From Rahnella bonaserana (GTDB taxonomy: Bacteria; Pseudomonadota; Gammaproteobacteria; Enterobacterales; Enterobacteriaceae): a DNA stretch of 64,000 nt. Shown here one piece after another: positions 43,452 to 52,302 of this stretch (within the stretch, counting starts at the first letter, position 1; each line of letters opens with the position of its first letter). The notes under the pieces are model-generated. The model did not search any database, was not told where the DNA came from, and was given only the letters and a program-made list of their open reading frames with translations. The stretch covers positions 62,001 to 126,000 of the forward strand of contig NZ_JAFMOW010000054.1 in assembly GCF_019049675.1 (NCBI RefSeq), read 5' to 3'. Both the position numbers and the translations under genes were made by a program.

Positions 43452-44456
43452 ATGTTGAATACGCTGATTGTTGGTGCCACAGGTTATGCCGGAGCCGAAC
43501 TCGCGGCTTACCTGAATCGCCACCCACATATGAACATAACCGGTTTAACGGTTTCAGCGCAAAGTGCAGATGCAGGAAAATTGCTTTCTGATTTGCATCC
43601 TCAATTAAAAGGCATCGTCGATTTGCCTGTTCTGCCACTGACTGACGTGGCGGAAGCCGCGAAAGGTGTCGATGTGGTCTTTCTGGCTACCGCGCATGAA
43701 GTCAGCCATGACCTCGCGCCCCAGTTTCTGGCGGCGGGCTGTGTGGTGTTTGATCTCTCCGGGGCCTTCCGCGTCAGCAAACCTGAGTTTTACACCGAAT
43801 TCTACGGCTTCGAGCATCAGCATCTCGATTTGCTCGACAAAGCTGTGTACGGCCTGGCCGAATGGCAGGCTGACAAATTAAAAGACGCGCAACTGATCGC
43901 GGTGCCGGGGTGCTACCCGACCGCGTCACAACTGGCGCTCAAACCGCTTATCGAGAATGGTCTGCTTAATGACAGCCAGTGGCCGGTCATCAACGCCACC
44001 AGCGGCGTCAGCGGCGCAGGCCGTAAAGCCACGCTCGGCAACAGCTTCTGCGAAGTCAGCCTTCAGCCCTACAAACTCTTCAGCCACCGTCATCAGCCGG
44101 AAATTGCTGAACACCTTGGCGTGCCGGTGATTTTCACTCCGCATCTGGGCAACTTCCCGCGCGGTATTCTGGCGACCATCACCTGCCGTCTTAACGCGGG
44201 TGTGACGGAGCAGGATGTGGCGGAAGCCTTCCATAATGCCTACCACGATAAACCCCTGGTGCGTTTGTACACCAAAGGTGTTCCGGCGCTGAAAGACGTG
44301 GTCGGCCTGCCGTTCTGTGACATTGGTTTTGCGGTGAAAGGCGAACATCTGATTGTCGTCGCGACAGAAGACAACGTGCTGAAAGGCGCGTCCGCACAGG
44401 CGGTTCAGTGCATGAATATCCGCTTTGGCTTCCCTGAAACGCAATCTCTGCTTTAA
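43452..44456 (+). CDS. argC: N-acetyl-gamma-glutamyl-phosphate reductase
   Basis: An NADPH-dependent reductase, third step to arginine. It has 334 residues, as in E. coli. The N-terminal dinucleotide motif [17 protein letters not shown], catalytic Cys154 in [14 protein letters not shown] and the His of the late HRHQPEI region are conserved. It is first gene of argCBH; translation starts 74 bases after the ARG boxes. Confidence 0.97.
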   Translation: MLNTLIVGATGYAGAELAAYLNRHPHMNITGLTVSAQSADAGKLLSDLHPQLKGIVDLPVLPLTDVAEAAKGVDVVFLATAHEVSHDLAPQFLAAGCVVFDLSGAFRVSKPEFYTEFYGFEHQHLDLLDKAVYGLAEWQADKLKDAQLIAVPGCYPTASQLALKPLIENGLLNDSQWPVINATSGVSGAGRKATLGNSFCEVSLQPYKLFSHRHQPEIAEHLGVPVIFTPHLGNFPRGILATITCRLNAGVTEQDVAEAFHNAYHDKPLVRLYTKGVPALKDVVGLPFCDIGFAVKGEHLIVVATEDNVLKGASAQAVQCMNIRFGFPETQSLL

Positions 44457-44492
44457 CAATCTGTCCGATTGTCAGCAGACAGAAAACAACCG

Positions 44493-44522
44493 TCCCTGAG
44501 CGTTTATTCAGACGCGCAGGGA
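44493..44522 (+). other. Hairpin in the argC-argB gap
   Basis: TCCCTG-A-GCG and CGC-G-CAGGGA form a nine-base-pair stem with one mismatch and a ten-base loop, inside a 131-base gap where the E. coli operon has only a few bases. No T run follows, so it may be an RNA processing or stability element rather than a terminator. Confidence 0.45.
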
Positions 44523-44587
44523 TGCTAGATTAAATGAAACCTATTGTTATTAATTAACATTATCAACCGGTCGGGGCGCGAACAGCT

Positions 44588-45361
44588 ATGAATCCGTTAG
44601 TCATCAAATTAGGTGGTGTGTTGCTGGACAATGAAGAAGCGCTTGAGCGCCTGTTCATGGCGGTAGTGGCTTATCGTCAGGAATATCAACGCCCGCTGGT
44701 CATTGTTCACGGTGGCGGCTGCCTGGTTGATGAGCTGATGAAAAAGCTGAATCTGCCTGTGGTGAAAAAGGCCGGTCTGCGTGTCACTCCGGCTGACCAG
44801 ATTGATATCATCACCGGCGCGCTCGCGGGCAGCGCCAACAAAACCCTGCTGGCGTGGGCGGTTAAAAATCACATCAACGCGGTTGGCCTGTCTCTGGCAG
44901 ACGGCGGCACGGTCAGCGTGACACAGCTGGATGAATCCCTGGGCTTCGTCGGTAAAGCCGAAGCGGGCAATCCGGCACTGATCAACACACTGACTGGCGC
45001 AGGTTATCTGCCGATTGTCAGCTCTATCGGCATCACTGCCGCGGGCGAGCTGATGAACGTTAACGCTGACCAGGCGGCGACGGCTCTGGCGGCCACGCTG
45101 GGCGCAGATCTGATCCTGCTCTCGGATGTCAGCGGTATTCTCGATGGCAAAGGCCAGCGCATTCCCGAAATGAGCGCAGAGAAAGCTGAACAGCTTATCG
45201 ATCAGGGCATTATCACTGACGGTATGATCGTCAAGGTTCACGCCGCGCTGGACGCCGCACGTTCTCTCGGACGTCCGGTGGATATCGCCAGCTGGCGCCA
45301 CGCCGAGCAATTGCCGGCACTGTTTAACGGTGTCGCGATCGGCACACGCATTCTGGCGTAA
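44588..45361 (+). CDS. argB: Acetylglutamate kinase
   Basis: An amino-acid-kinase-family enzyme phosphorylating N-acetylglutamate. It has 257 residues (E. coli 258). The Lys of [11 protein letters not shown], the glycine loop [13 protein letters not shown], the substrate loop [18 protein letters not shown], and Asp of [14 protein letters not shown] are present. Second in argCBH. Confidence 0.97.
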   Translation: MNPLVIKLGGVLLDNEEALERLFMAVVAYRQEYQRPLVIVHGGGCLVDELMKKLNLPVVKKAGLRVTPADQIDIITGALAGSANKTLLAWAVKNHINAVGLSLADGGTVSVTQLDESLGFVGKAEAGNPALINTLTGAGYLPIVSSIGITAAGELMNVNADQAATALAATLGADLILLSDVSGILDGKGQRIPEMSAEKAEQLIDQGIITDGMIVKVHAALDAARSLGRPVDIASWRHAEQLPALFNGVAIGTRILA

Positions 45362-45393
45362 TTCATCGCCGGCGCATTCGGTATACGCTTTTC

Positions 45394-45419
45394 AAGGGCG
45401 CAGCATAGTGCGCCCTTTT
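45394..45419 (+). terminator. Weak hairpin between argB and argH
   Basis: AAGGGCGCA / TGCGCCCTT stem with a six-base loop followed by only four T residues in all; probably attenuates rather than stops transcription into argH. Confidence 0.45.
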
Positions 45420-45444
45420 GCATAAAAAATTCAGGAGCAGGAAA

Positions 45445-46821
45445 ATGGCACTTTGGGGCGGACGTTTTACTCAGGCAGCGGATCAGCGGTTTAAAGAACT
45501 CAATGATTCACTGCGTTTCGATTACCGGCTGGCAGAGCAGGACATCGTAGGTTCCGTGGCCTGGTCCAAAGCGCTGGTGACCGTGAACGTTTTAACAGCC
45601 GACGAGCAAATTCAGCTGGAAGAAGCCCTGACCGTACTGCTGGAAGAAGTCCGTGCCAATCCCCGCGCTATTTTAGCCAGCGACGCTGAAGACATTCACA
45701 GCTGGGTCGAAGGTAAGCTTATCGACAAAGTGGGCAATCTCGGCAAAAAACTGCACACCGGCCGCAGCCGTAACGATCAGGTCGCAACCGACATCAAACT
45801 GTGGTGTAAAGCGCAGGTAGTTGAACTGGGCGAGGCATTGCATCACTTGCAGCAGGCGCTGGTCGCGACCGCTGAAGCCAATCAGGATGCGGTAATGCCG
45901 GGTTATACCCACCTGCAACGCGCTCAGCCGGTGACCTTTGCGCACTGGTGCATGGCGTATGTCGAAATGCTGGCGCGTGATGAAAGCCGCCTGAAAGATA
46001 CACTGACACGTCTGGACGTCAGCCCGCTGGGTTGTGGCGCCCTGGCCGGTACTGCGTATCCGATGGATCGCGAGCAACTGGCTGGCTGGTTAGGTTTTGC
46101 TTCTGCGACCCGTAACAGCCTCGACAGCGTATCTGACCGTGACCACGTGCTTGAACTGCTGTCCAACGCAGCCATCAGCATGGTCCACCTTTCCCGTTTT
46201 GCCGAAGACCTGATCTTCTTCAACACCGGCGAAGCCGCGTTTATCGATTTGTCCGACCGCGTGACTTCCGGTTCTTCCCTGATGCCTCAGAAGAAAAACC
46301 CGGATGCGCTGGAGCTGATCCGCGGCAAATGTGGTCGTGTGCAGGGCGCACTGACTGGCATGATGATGACCATGAAAGGCCTGCCGCTGGCGTATAACAA
46401 AGACATGCAGGAAGACAAAGAAGGGTTGTTCGACGCGCTCGATACCTGGATGGACTGCCTGAACATGGCTTCCCTGGTGCTGGATGGTATTCAGGTGAAA
46501 CGCCCGCGTGCGAAAGAAGCCGCGCAGCAAGGCTACGCCAACTCCACCGAGCTGGCCGATTATCTGGTCGCCAAAGGCGTGCCGTTCCGTGAAGCGCATC
46601 ATATTGTCGGTGAAGCGGTGGTCGAAGCCATTAACCAGGGCAAAGCGCTGGAAGAATTGCCGCTGGCGGATTTGCAGAAATTCAGCAGCGTGATTGGCGA
46701 TGATGTTTACGCCATTCTCGAACTGCAATCCTGTCTCGACAAACGTGCCGCGAAAGGCGGTGTTTCTCCGCAACAGGTCGCGCAGGCGATTGCTGATGCG
46801 AAAGCACGTTTAGGTTTTTAA
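45445..46821 (+). CDS. argH: Argininosuccinate lyase
   Basis: The last enzyme of arginine synthesis, splitting argininosuccinate into arginine and fumarate. The ATG at 45445 follows an AGGAG site and aligns with the E. coli start; an ATG nine codons earlier is rejected. It has 458 residues. [29 protein letters not shown] and the fumarase-superfamily loop [12 protein letters not shown] (residues 276-287, catalytic serine) are present. Last in argCBH. In E. coli oxyR follows; here a PTS-peptidase island intervenes. Confidence 0.97.
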   Translation: MALWGGRFTQAADQRFKELNDSLRFDYRLAEQDIVGSVAWSKALVTVNVLTADEQIQLEEALTVLLEEVRANPRAILASDAEDIHSWVEGKLIDKVGNLGKKLHTGRSRNDQVATDIKLWCKAQVVELGEALHHLQQALVATAEANQDAVMPGYTHLQRAQPVTFAHWCMAYVEMLARDESRLKDTLTRLDVSPLGCGALAGTAYPMDREQLAGWLGFASATRNSLDSVSDRDHVLELLSNAAISMVHLSRFAEDLIFFNTGEAAFIDLSDRVTSGSSLMPQKKNPDALELIRGKCGRVQGALTGMMMTMKGLPLAYNKDMQEDKEGLFDALDTWMDCLNMASLVLDGIQVKRPRAKEAAQQGYANSTELADYLVAKGVPFREAHHIVGEAVVEAINQGKALEELPLADLQKFSSVIGDDVYAILELQSCLDKRAAKGGVSPQQVAQAIADAKARLGF

Positions 46822-46834
46822 GACCTTCCAGCGT

Positions 46835-46854
46835 CTCCCCCTGCGAAGGGGGAG
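46835..46854. repeat. GC-rich intergenic palindrome, copy 2
   Basis: CTCCCCCT-GCGA-AGGGGGAG is a perfect eight-base-pair inverted repeat in the 40-base space between the converging argH and ypdF stops. It has the same stem as the element at 38016-38060, with the loop reading as its reverse complement. It may serve as the boundary structure for both genes, though no T run is present. Confidence 0.6.
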
Positions 46855-46861
46855 AATCACC

Positions 46862-47929
46862 TCATAAACAGATATCTGCCCACGCCCGCGGGCTGTGCGT
46901 CAGCACTTCGACACCCCTCTCTGTCACCAGCACATCGTCTTCAATTCTCACACCACCCAGACCCTGAACATAAATTCCCGGCTCGATAGTGATCACCATT
47001 CCCGGTTCCAGCGGCTGCGTATTTTGCGGGCTGAGTGCCGGTGTTTCGTGAACATCCAGCCCCAGACCGTGCCCGAGATTGTGACTGAAATATTCGCCGT
47101 ACCCTGCCGCCGTAATAATATCGCGTGCAACGGCGTCAAGATCCTGACAGCGGATCCCCGGTCTGGCGGCATCGCGGGCCGCTTGTTGTGCGATAAACAC
47201 GGTGTCGTATAAGGCCTTCAGCTCTGCGCTAACATTACCCAGCGCGAAAGTGCGCGTCATATCCGAACAGTAATGCTGATACACCGCGCCGAAATCTATC
47301 GTCACCAGTTCTCCGCTCCTCAGCTTTTTACCGGTCGGACGCCCGTGCGGCAACGCGCCACGAGCGCCTGAAACCACCACGGTATCAAAGGACGTTTTAC
47401 TGCCGCCTGCCTGCCGGACGGCCATTTCGATATGATCCGCCAGCGCTTTTTCGCTGATACCGGGCCGGATCAGCGGTATGACCGTTTCCAGCGCGCGGTC
47501 AGCAATAGCCGCAGCCTCACGGATTTTGGCTATTTCATCGGGATATTTATGCACGCGCAAAAACGACATATCCCGGTGTTGCAGCGTCACGTTGCACTGT
47601 TTTTCCAGTGCCTGCCACGCGAGATGTGATAACTGGCTGGCATCGGCAAACAGTGGTTGGCCAGGGATCAGCCGTTTAATAATCTCACCGGGCGGGTTTT
47701 CGGCGGTGAGCGTCAGCACGTCAACGTCCGGGTTATTCTGCTGGCATTCGGCGCTGTAGCGGCCATCGACCAAAATCCACAGGCCGTCTGGCGTGACCAG
47801 TACATAACCCGATGCGCTGTACAGATCAGCCACCGTGTACTTGCTGAACCTGTCGGTCAGAAGCACAGCGGGTATGTGCTGTTCATGCATAAGCTGGCGC
47901 AGAATGCCCAGACGTTGCTGACGACTCAT
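46862..47929 (-). CDS. ypdF: M24-family aminopeptidase YpdF
   Basis: A cytosolic Xaa-Pro-type metallo-aminopeptidase with 355 residues (E. coli YpdF 361). The pita-bread fold's five metal ligands are visible: Asp212 (VTIDFGAVYQ), Asp223 (CSDMTRTF), His287 (GHGLGLDVHE), Glu316 (ITIEPGIYV) and Glu330 (GVRIEDDVLV). It is last in a minus-strand operon behind fryB and fryC, 14 bases from fryC. The pairing of a YpdF peptidase with a fructose-type PTS is also found in the E. coli fry/ypd cluster, which supports orthology. Confidence 0.87.
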   Translation of the reverse strand: MSRQQRLGILRQLMHEQHIPAVLLTDRFSKYTVADLYSASGYVLVTPDGLWILVDGRYSAECQQNNPDVDVLTLTAENPPGEIIKRLIPGQPLFADASQLSHLAWQALEKQCNVTLQHRDMSFLRVHKYPDEIAKIREAAAIADRALETVIPLIRPGISEKALADHIEMAVRQAGGSKTSFDTVVVSGARGALPHGRPTGKKLRSGELVTIDFGAVYQHYCSDMTRTFALGNVSAELKALYDTVFIAQQAARDAARPGIRCQDLDAVARDIITAAGYGEYFSHNLGHGLGLDVHETPALSPQNTQPLEPGMVITIEPGIYVQGLGGVRIEDDVLVTERGVEVLTHSPRAWADICL

Positions 47930-47943
47930 TTTTTTCTCCGGAT

Positions 47944-49185
47944 TCAGGCGACTTCGAGAAGGCCTTTTTTGATTAAACGGTTACGGTAGAACACGCATGT
48001 CACCGCGATAAACAGTGAACCGCCGAGCAGACCAATCAGATAAGCCGGAATGTTGGTGATAAGCGGCCATGCCCAGATGGCGGACTCCGGGAACCATTGC
48101 ACTGCACCCAGCGAAACCCCGAGCAACGCGCCGATAATCGCGCCAATCACGTAGACCGGAATGACAAACCCCGGACGTTCGAGCGCGAACGGAATCGACC
48201 CTTCTGAAATCCCCATAAACCCGAGGAAAATCGCGGTGCGGCCAATCTGATTGAACTGGCGATCGTAAACCCGGCGGCCGACCAGCCATTTATCAATAAC
48301 GGTGGAAAGCCCCAGCCCGAAGGAAGGAATGACGATGGCCAGACAGCGCGCGGTGATCGGCAGCACTTTTTCGGTGGTGAAACCGAGTGCCACAAATCCG
48401 GCGGCTTTGTTCACGGGACCGCCGAGATCGAACGCCGTCGCCGCTGCCAGCAAGGTGGCGTAAAAATAAGTCCCCGCCGAACCAGCGGCCTGTAACGCTT
48501 CTTTGATTAGCGTATTCAGCCAGCCGCCAATTGGCGTAATCAGGAACACCATCAGCAACATCGCCACGATGGCGGATATCAGCGGAATGAAGAAGTTGGT
48601 TTTGAACGCCAGCCAGGTATGCGGCAGCCTGATGGTGTTATTCATCCAGCGGACGAAATAACCGACCACAAACGCAATCACAATAGCGCCGAGGAACCCG
48701 GAAGCGACCGGTGCCACCGCCGCCCATTGCCCGCTGACCAGTGCCGGAACCGCCACGGGTTTGATCGCCACATAACCGCCAATAAAACCGGCTGCCAGCG
48801 CCGTTTTGCCGCCAATAGAGTTGGCGGTAAATGCCGCGAACATCGGGATAGCGAAGCCAAACAGCGTGAAACCGAAGCTTTCCATGATGCTGGCGATTTG
48901 CAGCATCCATACTGAACTGCCGGTATAACGTCCGCTGTTGAGCGCCGCCATAATGGATTCATCAGGCGACATTCCCAGAAAAACATACGGAATGATTTGC
49001 GACAGCGCGCCTATCAGACCGCCCATAATCAGCACCGGGATCATGTAGGAAATGCCGGTCATGATGTGTTTACTGAACTCTTTCCAGGCATGGCTCTGGC
49101 CTTTGCCTGCAGGACCTGCGGGTGTGGCCGGGGTATCGGAGGACTGACTGTGACCGGTATTGATGACTCTTATTCTTATCGCCAC
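47944..49185 (-). CDS. fryC: Fructose-type PTS permease EIIC component (FryC-like)
   Basis: A membrane channel component of a phosphotransferase uptake system. It has 413 residues, close to E. coli FryC (415), with GISYMIPVLIMGGLIGALSQ, LFGFAIPMFAAFTANSIGG, AFDLGGPVNKAAGFVA (substrate loop), MGISEGSIPFALERP and AVQWFPESAIWAWPL aligned throughout. A GTG start at 49185 has an AAGGAG site six bases upstream. It follows fryB by 36 bases. The transported sugar is unknown; fructose-family similarity does not establish fructose. Confidence 0.88.
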   Translation of the reverse strand: MAIRIRVINTGHSQSSDTPATPAGPAGKGQSHAWKEFSKHIMTGISYMIPVLIMGGLIGALSQIIPYVFLGMSPDESIMAALNSGRYTGSSVWMLQIASIMESFGFTLFGFAIPMFAAFTANSIGGKTALAAGFIGGYVAIKPVAVPALVSGQWAAVAPVASGFLGAIVIAFVVGYFVRWMNNTIRLPHTWLAFKTNFFIPLISAIVAMLLMVFLITPIGGWLNTLIKEALQAAGSAGTYFYATLLAAATAFDLGGPVNKAAGFVALGFTTEKVLPITARCLAIVIPSFGLGLSTVIDKWLVGRRVYDRQFNQIGRTAIFLGFMGISEGSIPFALERPGFVIPVYVIGAIIGALLGVSLGAVQWFPESAIWAWPLITNIPAYLIGLLGGSLFIAVTCVFYRNRLIKKGLLEVA

Positions 49186-49221
49186 GGGAAACTCCTTGCG
49201 CTTAACAAAGCAAAAGTGGAA

Positions 49222-49542
49222 TTACTGACCCTGATCTTCTTCGATTTCGTCGATCAGTCCGCCGGCATTTTTCACCGCGTCTTTCAGCTCGACTTCATAC
49301 ACTTCAACGCCGTTAAACCGTTCGATGTTTTGCGGTGTGATGCCGGTTGCGTGGATAATCACTGTGGCCTGCGCGATATCTTCCGCCGTCAGTTCGTTCT
49401 GGATGCCGTCGGCGCCTTGTGTTTCAATTTTTACGTCATAACCTCGTGCGCGGGCGGCAACCTCGATGGCTTCCGCCGCCATAAAGGTATGGGCCAGGCC
49501 CATCGGACACGCGCACAGAGCAATCAGTTTCTTCGCAGACAT
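49222..49542 (-). CDS. fryB: Fructose-type PTS EIIB component (FryB-like)
   Basis: A 106-residue cytosolic phosphocarrier that passes phosphate to the incoming sugar. The phosphorylated cysteine is Cys12 in ALCACPMGLAHTFMA; VKIETQGADGIQN and VIIHATGITPQN match E. coli FryB (108 residues). The ATG lies two bases after the dipeptidase stop. No EIIA, HPr or EI domain is encoded nearby, so phosphate must come from a carrier elsewhere, probably FruB or an unlinked EIIA. Confidence 0.9.
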   Translation of the reverse strand: MSAKKLIALCACPMGLAHTFMAAEAIEVAARARGYDVKIETQGADGIQNELTAEDIAQATVIIHATGITPQNIERFNGVEVYEVELKDAVKNAGGLIDEIEEDQGQ

Positions 49543-49544
49543 AA

Positions 49545-50933
49545 TCAGTTACCTCGTTTTTCACTGGTTGCGGCGGGCAGATTTGCCAGCCGGTAAAGGG
49601 CTTCGGCGTAGATGCCGATGGCACTGATGAAGCGGCTTAAGCTGCCGTATTCATCTGCGCTGTGGGTATTACCTGAAGAACCGTCGGGAAATTCGCAGCC
49701 AAAAATCACCGCATTTTGCATCGCGCTGGCGTAACTGCCCGCACCGGTGGTGCGTGAAGGGTGGTGTGTATCGCCGGTATGGCGGGTGTAAATCTCGTGC
49801 AGCGTCCGCACCAGCGGGCTGTCTGGCGGATAAAGACTCGGTGGTTTGACCGGCTGAATTTCAAGGCGGCTGTCGGGCCAGTCGTGATTCCATTGCTCCA
49901 GCCTTTGGGTGATCGTTTCTGCGCTGAGATTTTCGGGATACCGCACGTTAAGCGTCAGGGTCATCAGCCCGTTTTTGATGTTCAGCACCGTGGGTACCAG
50001 CAGGATTTTCCCGCATTCACCTGCCGTATCCAGCGCAAAACGCACGCCGCTCTGGCCGGCTTTCGCCTCAGTGATTTCGGCCAGTTGTTGTGTCCAGGGG
50101 GCGTTAAAGCGCTGATGAAGTAACTGCGCCGTAGCAGCAACCGGATTCAGACAGGCTTCCGGTTTTGATGAGTGACCGCCGCGACCATACAACCGCCAGT
50201 GATCGGCACATTCCGGTTCCGCCAGCAGTGTAAAACCGTCTTCCAGTGTCCAGCTGCCGGAATACAGCGAAAGGCCACGCAGATGCGCGACATCAGGAAT
50301 CGAATTCACCACTTCGCCGCAGCAAACTGACAAATCAGGCTGTTCCACGGGAGAAATCAGCGTAACCAGCAACGAGCCTTTTTCGCCGTAAATCACCGGG
50401 AATTTGCCATCGGGAGTGAAAGCGAAAGCCGGTTGCGGCTGTGATTCAAAATAACGGCGGATGCAGCGAAAGCCGGTTTCTTCATTACCGCCCGCGACCA
50501 GACGAATGCGGCGTGCCAGCGGAAGTTTCAGTTCGCGCAGAATATCCAGTGCCAGCCACGCGGCGATCATCGGGCCTTTATCATCAACCACGCCACGACC
50601 CATCAGCTTATCGCCCAGCCGCGTCAGCTGATACGGCGGGAAATGCCAGCCATCACCGGCCGGAATGACATCGGCATGACCAAAGACATACACAATTTCG
50701 TCACCGCTGCCGTATTCGATATGCACTGCGTGGTTATCGACATTGAGCGTGTTAAGCCCGGCGTCGTCACCGAGCGTTTGCCACCAGCCCAGCGCATCGG
50801 CAACGCCCCGACCGAAAGGGGCGTCCGGCTGGCAGCTTTCGCTGTCGAAGGGCGAGGGAATGGCCACCCATTGCGCGAGTAATGTTAGAAAATGATTTGC
50901 CCTGTCCCGGGCGAGTTCGGCGAAGTCGATCAT
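49545..50933 (-). CDS. M20-family dipeptidase (Sapep/PepV type)
   Basis: A metal-dependent dipeptidase of 462 residues, probably cytosolic. Ligands expected for the M20 fold are visible: His and Asp of VFGHADVIPAGDGW, Asp of GRGVVDDKGP, the Glu pair of AGGNEETGF, Asp of FTPDGKFPVIYGEKG, and a late His in HSADEYGSLSRF. A lid domain sits between about residues 200 and 350. The ATG at 50933 was preferred over an upstream ATG at 50993 because the longer leader has no homology and overlaps a promoter-like region. It is the first structural gene of the PTS island, directly before fryB. E. coli has the unrelated M42 peptidase YpdE in the corresponding cluster. Confidence 0.85.
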   Translation of the reverse strand: MIDFAELARDRANHFLTLLAQWVAIPSPFDSESCQPDAPFGRGVADALGWWQTLGDDAGLNTLNVDNHAVHIEYGSGDEIVYVFGHADVIPAGDGWHFPPYQLTRLGDKLMGRGVVDDKGPMIAAWLALDILRELKLPLARRIRLVAGGNEETGFRCIRRYFESQPQPAFAFTPDGKFPVIYGEKGSLLVTLISPVEQPDLSVCCGEVVNSIPDVAHLRGLSLYSGSWTLEDGFTLLAEPECADHWRLYGRGGHSSKPEACLNPVAATAQLLHQRFNAPWTQQLAEITEAKAGQSGVRFALDTAGECGKILLVPTVLNIKNGLMTLTLNVRYPENLSAETITQRLEQWNHDWPDSRLEIQPVKPPSLYPPDSPLVRTLHEIYTRHTGDTHHPSRTTGAGSYASAMQNAVIFGCEFPDGSSGNTHSADEYGSLSRFISAIGIYAEALYRLANLPAATSEKRGN

Positions 50934-50953
50934 TGACCCTGACCCTTTGGAAA

Positions 50954-50974
50954 CCATGACCGTAAGCATCATGG
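50954..50974 (-). promoter_or_regulatory. Inverted repeat near the dipeptidase start
   Basis: CCATGA and TCATGG are perfect arms nine bases apart, 21-41 bases before the chosen start. A weak -35 (TTGACG, 50988-50993 on the minus strand) stands 17 bases from a poor -10 (GATGCT, 50965-50970) lying within this repeat. It could be an operator over the promoter; this is an inference. Confidence 0.35.
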
Positions 50975-51018
50975 CTGACGGAAAAAGCGTCAAAAGGCAG
51001 AGGGCAGGAATGATAAAT

Positions 51019-51045
51019 AAAACGGGTAAAATTTTTCGCCGTTTT
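51019..51045 (-). promoter_or_regulatory. 27-base palindrome between the LacI-type regulator and its target genes
   Basis: Arms AAAACGG-N2-AAAA and TTTT-N2-CCGTTTT meet at a single central base, giving 13-base arms with two mismatches. It lies 35 bases after the regulator stop and 86 bases before the dipeptidase start, where a LacI-family operator would be expected. A T-rich tract follows on the minus strand, so it may instead, or also, act as a terminator of the regulator gene. Confidence 0.5.
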
Positions 51046-51079
51046 TTTTAACCTGCTCAGGACGCAGGAGAAAGGAGTA

Positions 51080-52117
51080 TCAGAGGAAGACCGGAGTGAG
51101 GGTGAGTCGCGGATCTCCGGGTAATAAGGATCCTTCGTCAGTCTGGCGTTGCAGGCATTCCAGCGTGCGAATAGCGATCGCGTTTTGAGTGACGGCAATC
51201 AGCGGCAGTTGCAGTTTTAATGACTGCTGACATTCCCCGAAGCCGGTCAGCGCAATGCGCCGTGAAAAAAGCCGCCATTTGTTGGCCTGTAACCGGTTGA
51301 GCAGCGCGTGATGCACAGCCTGCAAAACCGTCGGGTTATCGCACAGGATTGCCGAGACTTTGGGATTGTGTTTGAACACCTGCACGACAGCCAGTGACGC
51401 ATCATCAAATGTAGCGGCGCAGGGAAAACTGAGCGACGGCGAAAATGCCCTGCCCGCTTTGCCCAGCGCCACGGAAAGTCCGCCAAGTCGTTCTGCACGG
51501 ATCAGGGAATGATTTTCGCCGCCGAGGTATGCAATATGATGATGCTGCTGCTCCAGCAAGGCGTCCGCGGCCATATGTGCGGCCAGTGCATTATCGGGTT
51601 GGACAGCGGCAACCGGCCCCGGATGATGATGTGCACAGATGCCTGTGAGCGCGACGTGACGGGCTGTCGTTCTGGCATTCAGCGCCTGCAAAGTTTCCGG
51701 AGGGATGTTCAGTAGTTTCCCGCAGACAATAATCCCGCGTGCATCCTGCGCAAGAAGCGCTTCGGTCTGAGCGAGCACTTCAGAGGGAGACTGCGTGGAA
51801 TAGGAAAGCGCGACGGCGAAACCGGCCTGTTGCAGCACCTTCGACAGTTCCGGCAGCAGAGCTGCTGAAAAGGCACAGTCATACGGCAGTAAAACGCCGA
51901 TACGGGGTAGCATGACGGACGGGGAAATCGTAGCCCGGCGATAACCCAGCTGATCAATCGCCTGATAAATTCTTTCCACCCCTTGTGGCGAAATGCGGCC
52001 TTTACCGCCGAGCACCAGCGAAACCGCCGCAACGGAAACGCCTGCCACACGGGCGACATCCTGCTGCGTGATTTTATTGCGAGGTTTTTTCGCCGTCATC
52101 GTTTTGCCATTCGCCAT
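51080..52117 (-). CDS. LacI-family transcriptional regulator of the PTS-peptidase island
   Basis: A repressor-type regulator of about 345 residues. The helix-turn-helix ITQQDVARVAGVSVAAVSLV and hinge (GVERIYQAIDQLGYRRATI) are clear, followed by a periplasmic-binding-like sensor domain (PRIGVLLPYDCAFSAALLPE, VAAVQPDNALAAHMAADALL, HIAYLGGENHSLIRAERLGG, LTGFGECQQSLKLQLPLIAV). The start is uncertain: ATG at 52117 or at 52099; neither has a strong ribosome site, and the longer frame from 52192 crosses the terminator of the neighbour. It is read in the same direction as the island it precedes, so it probably controls it in response to a sugar or glyco-conjugate. The ligand is unknown. Confidence 0.82.
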   Translation of the reverse strand: MANGKTMTAKKPRNKITQQDVARVAGVSVAAVSLVLGGKGRISPQGVERIYQAIDQLGYRRATISPSVMLPRIGVLLPYDCAFSAALLPELSKVLQQAGFAVALSYSTQSPSEVLAQTEALLAQDARGIIVCGKLLNIPPETLQALNARTTARHVALTGICAHHHPGPVAAVQPDNALAAHMAADALLEQQHHHIAYLGGENHSLIRAERLGGLSVALGKAGRAFSPSLSFPCAATFDDASLAVVQVFKHNPKVSAILCDNPTVLQAVHHALLNRLQANKWRLFSRRIALTGFGECQQSLKLQLPLIAVTQNAIAIRTLECLQRQTDEGSLLPGDPRLTLTPVFL

Positions 52118-52190
52118 AAAGGAACCGCAAAGTGTCGCAGGAGCGTGGTTGAAAAACAGGGTCGGTGATCTCAGAAGGGAACAGTGAAAC

Positions 52191-52216
52191 AAAAAAAGGC
52201 GGATCAGAGATCCGCC
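52191..52216 (-). terminator. Terminator after the peroxiredoxin-glutaredoxin gene
   Basis: On the minus strand a GGCGGATC / GATCCGCC stem with a three-base loop is followed by seven T residues. Confidence 0.87.
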
Positions 52217-52302
52217 GAAAGTTCACGTAGTCTAACTTTGCTTTTTTGTTGGTAATGCAGGGACTTCTTGTCTTATTTCTTACAGCAGTTTCTTATCGAA
52301 GA

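Noticed and set aside
44609-45310. 233-residue minus-strand frame opposite argB
   Set aside because: Shadow of argB codon bias; no recognisable domain and no promoter or ribosome site.
46090-46773. 227-residue minus-strand frame opposite argH
   Set aside because: Fully inside conserved argH, composition typical of an antisense shadow.
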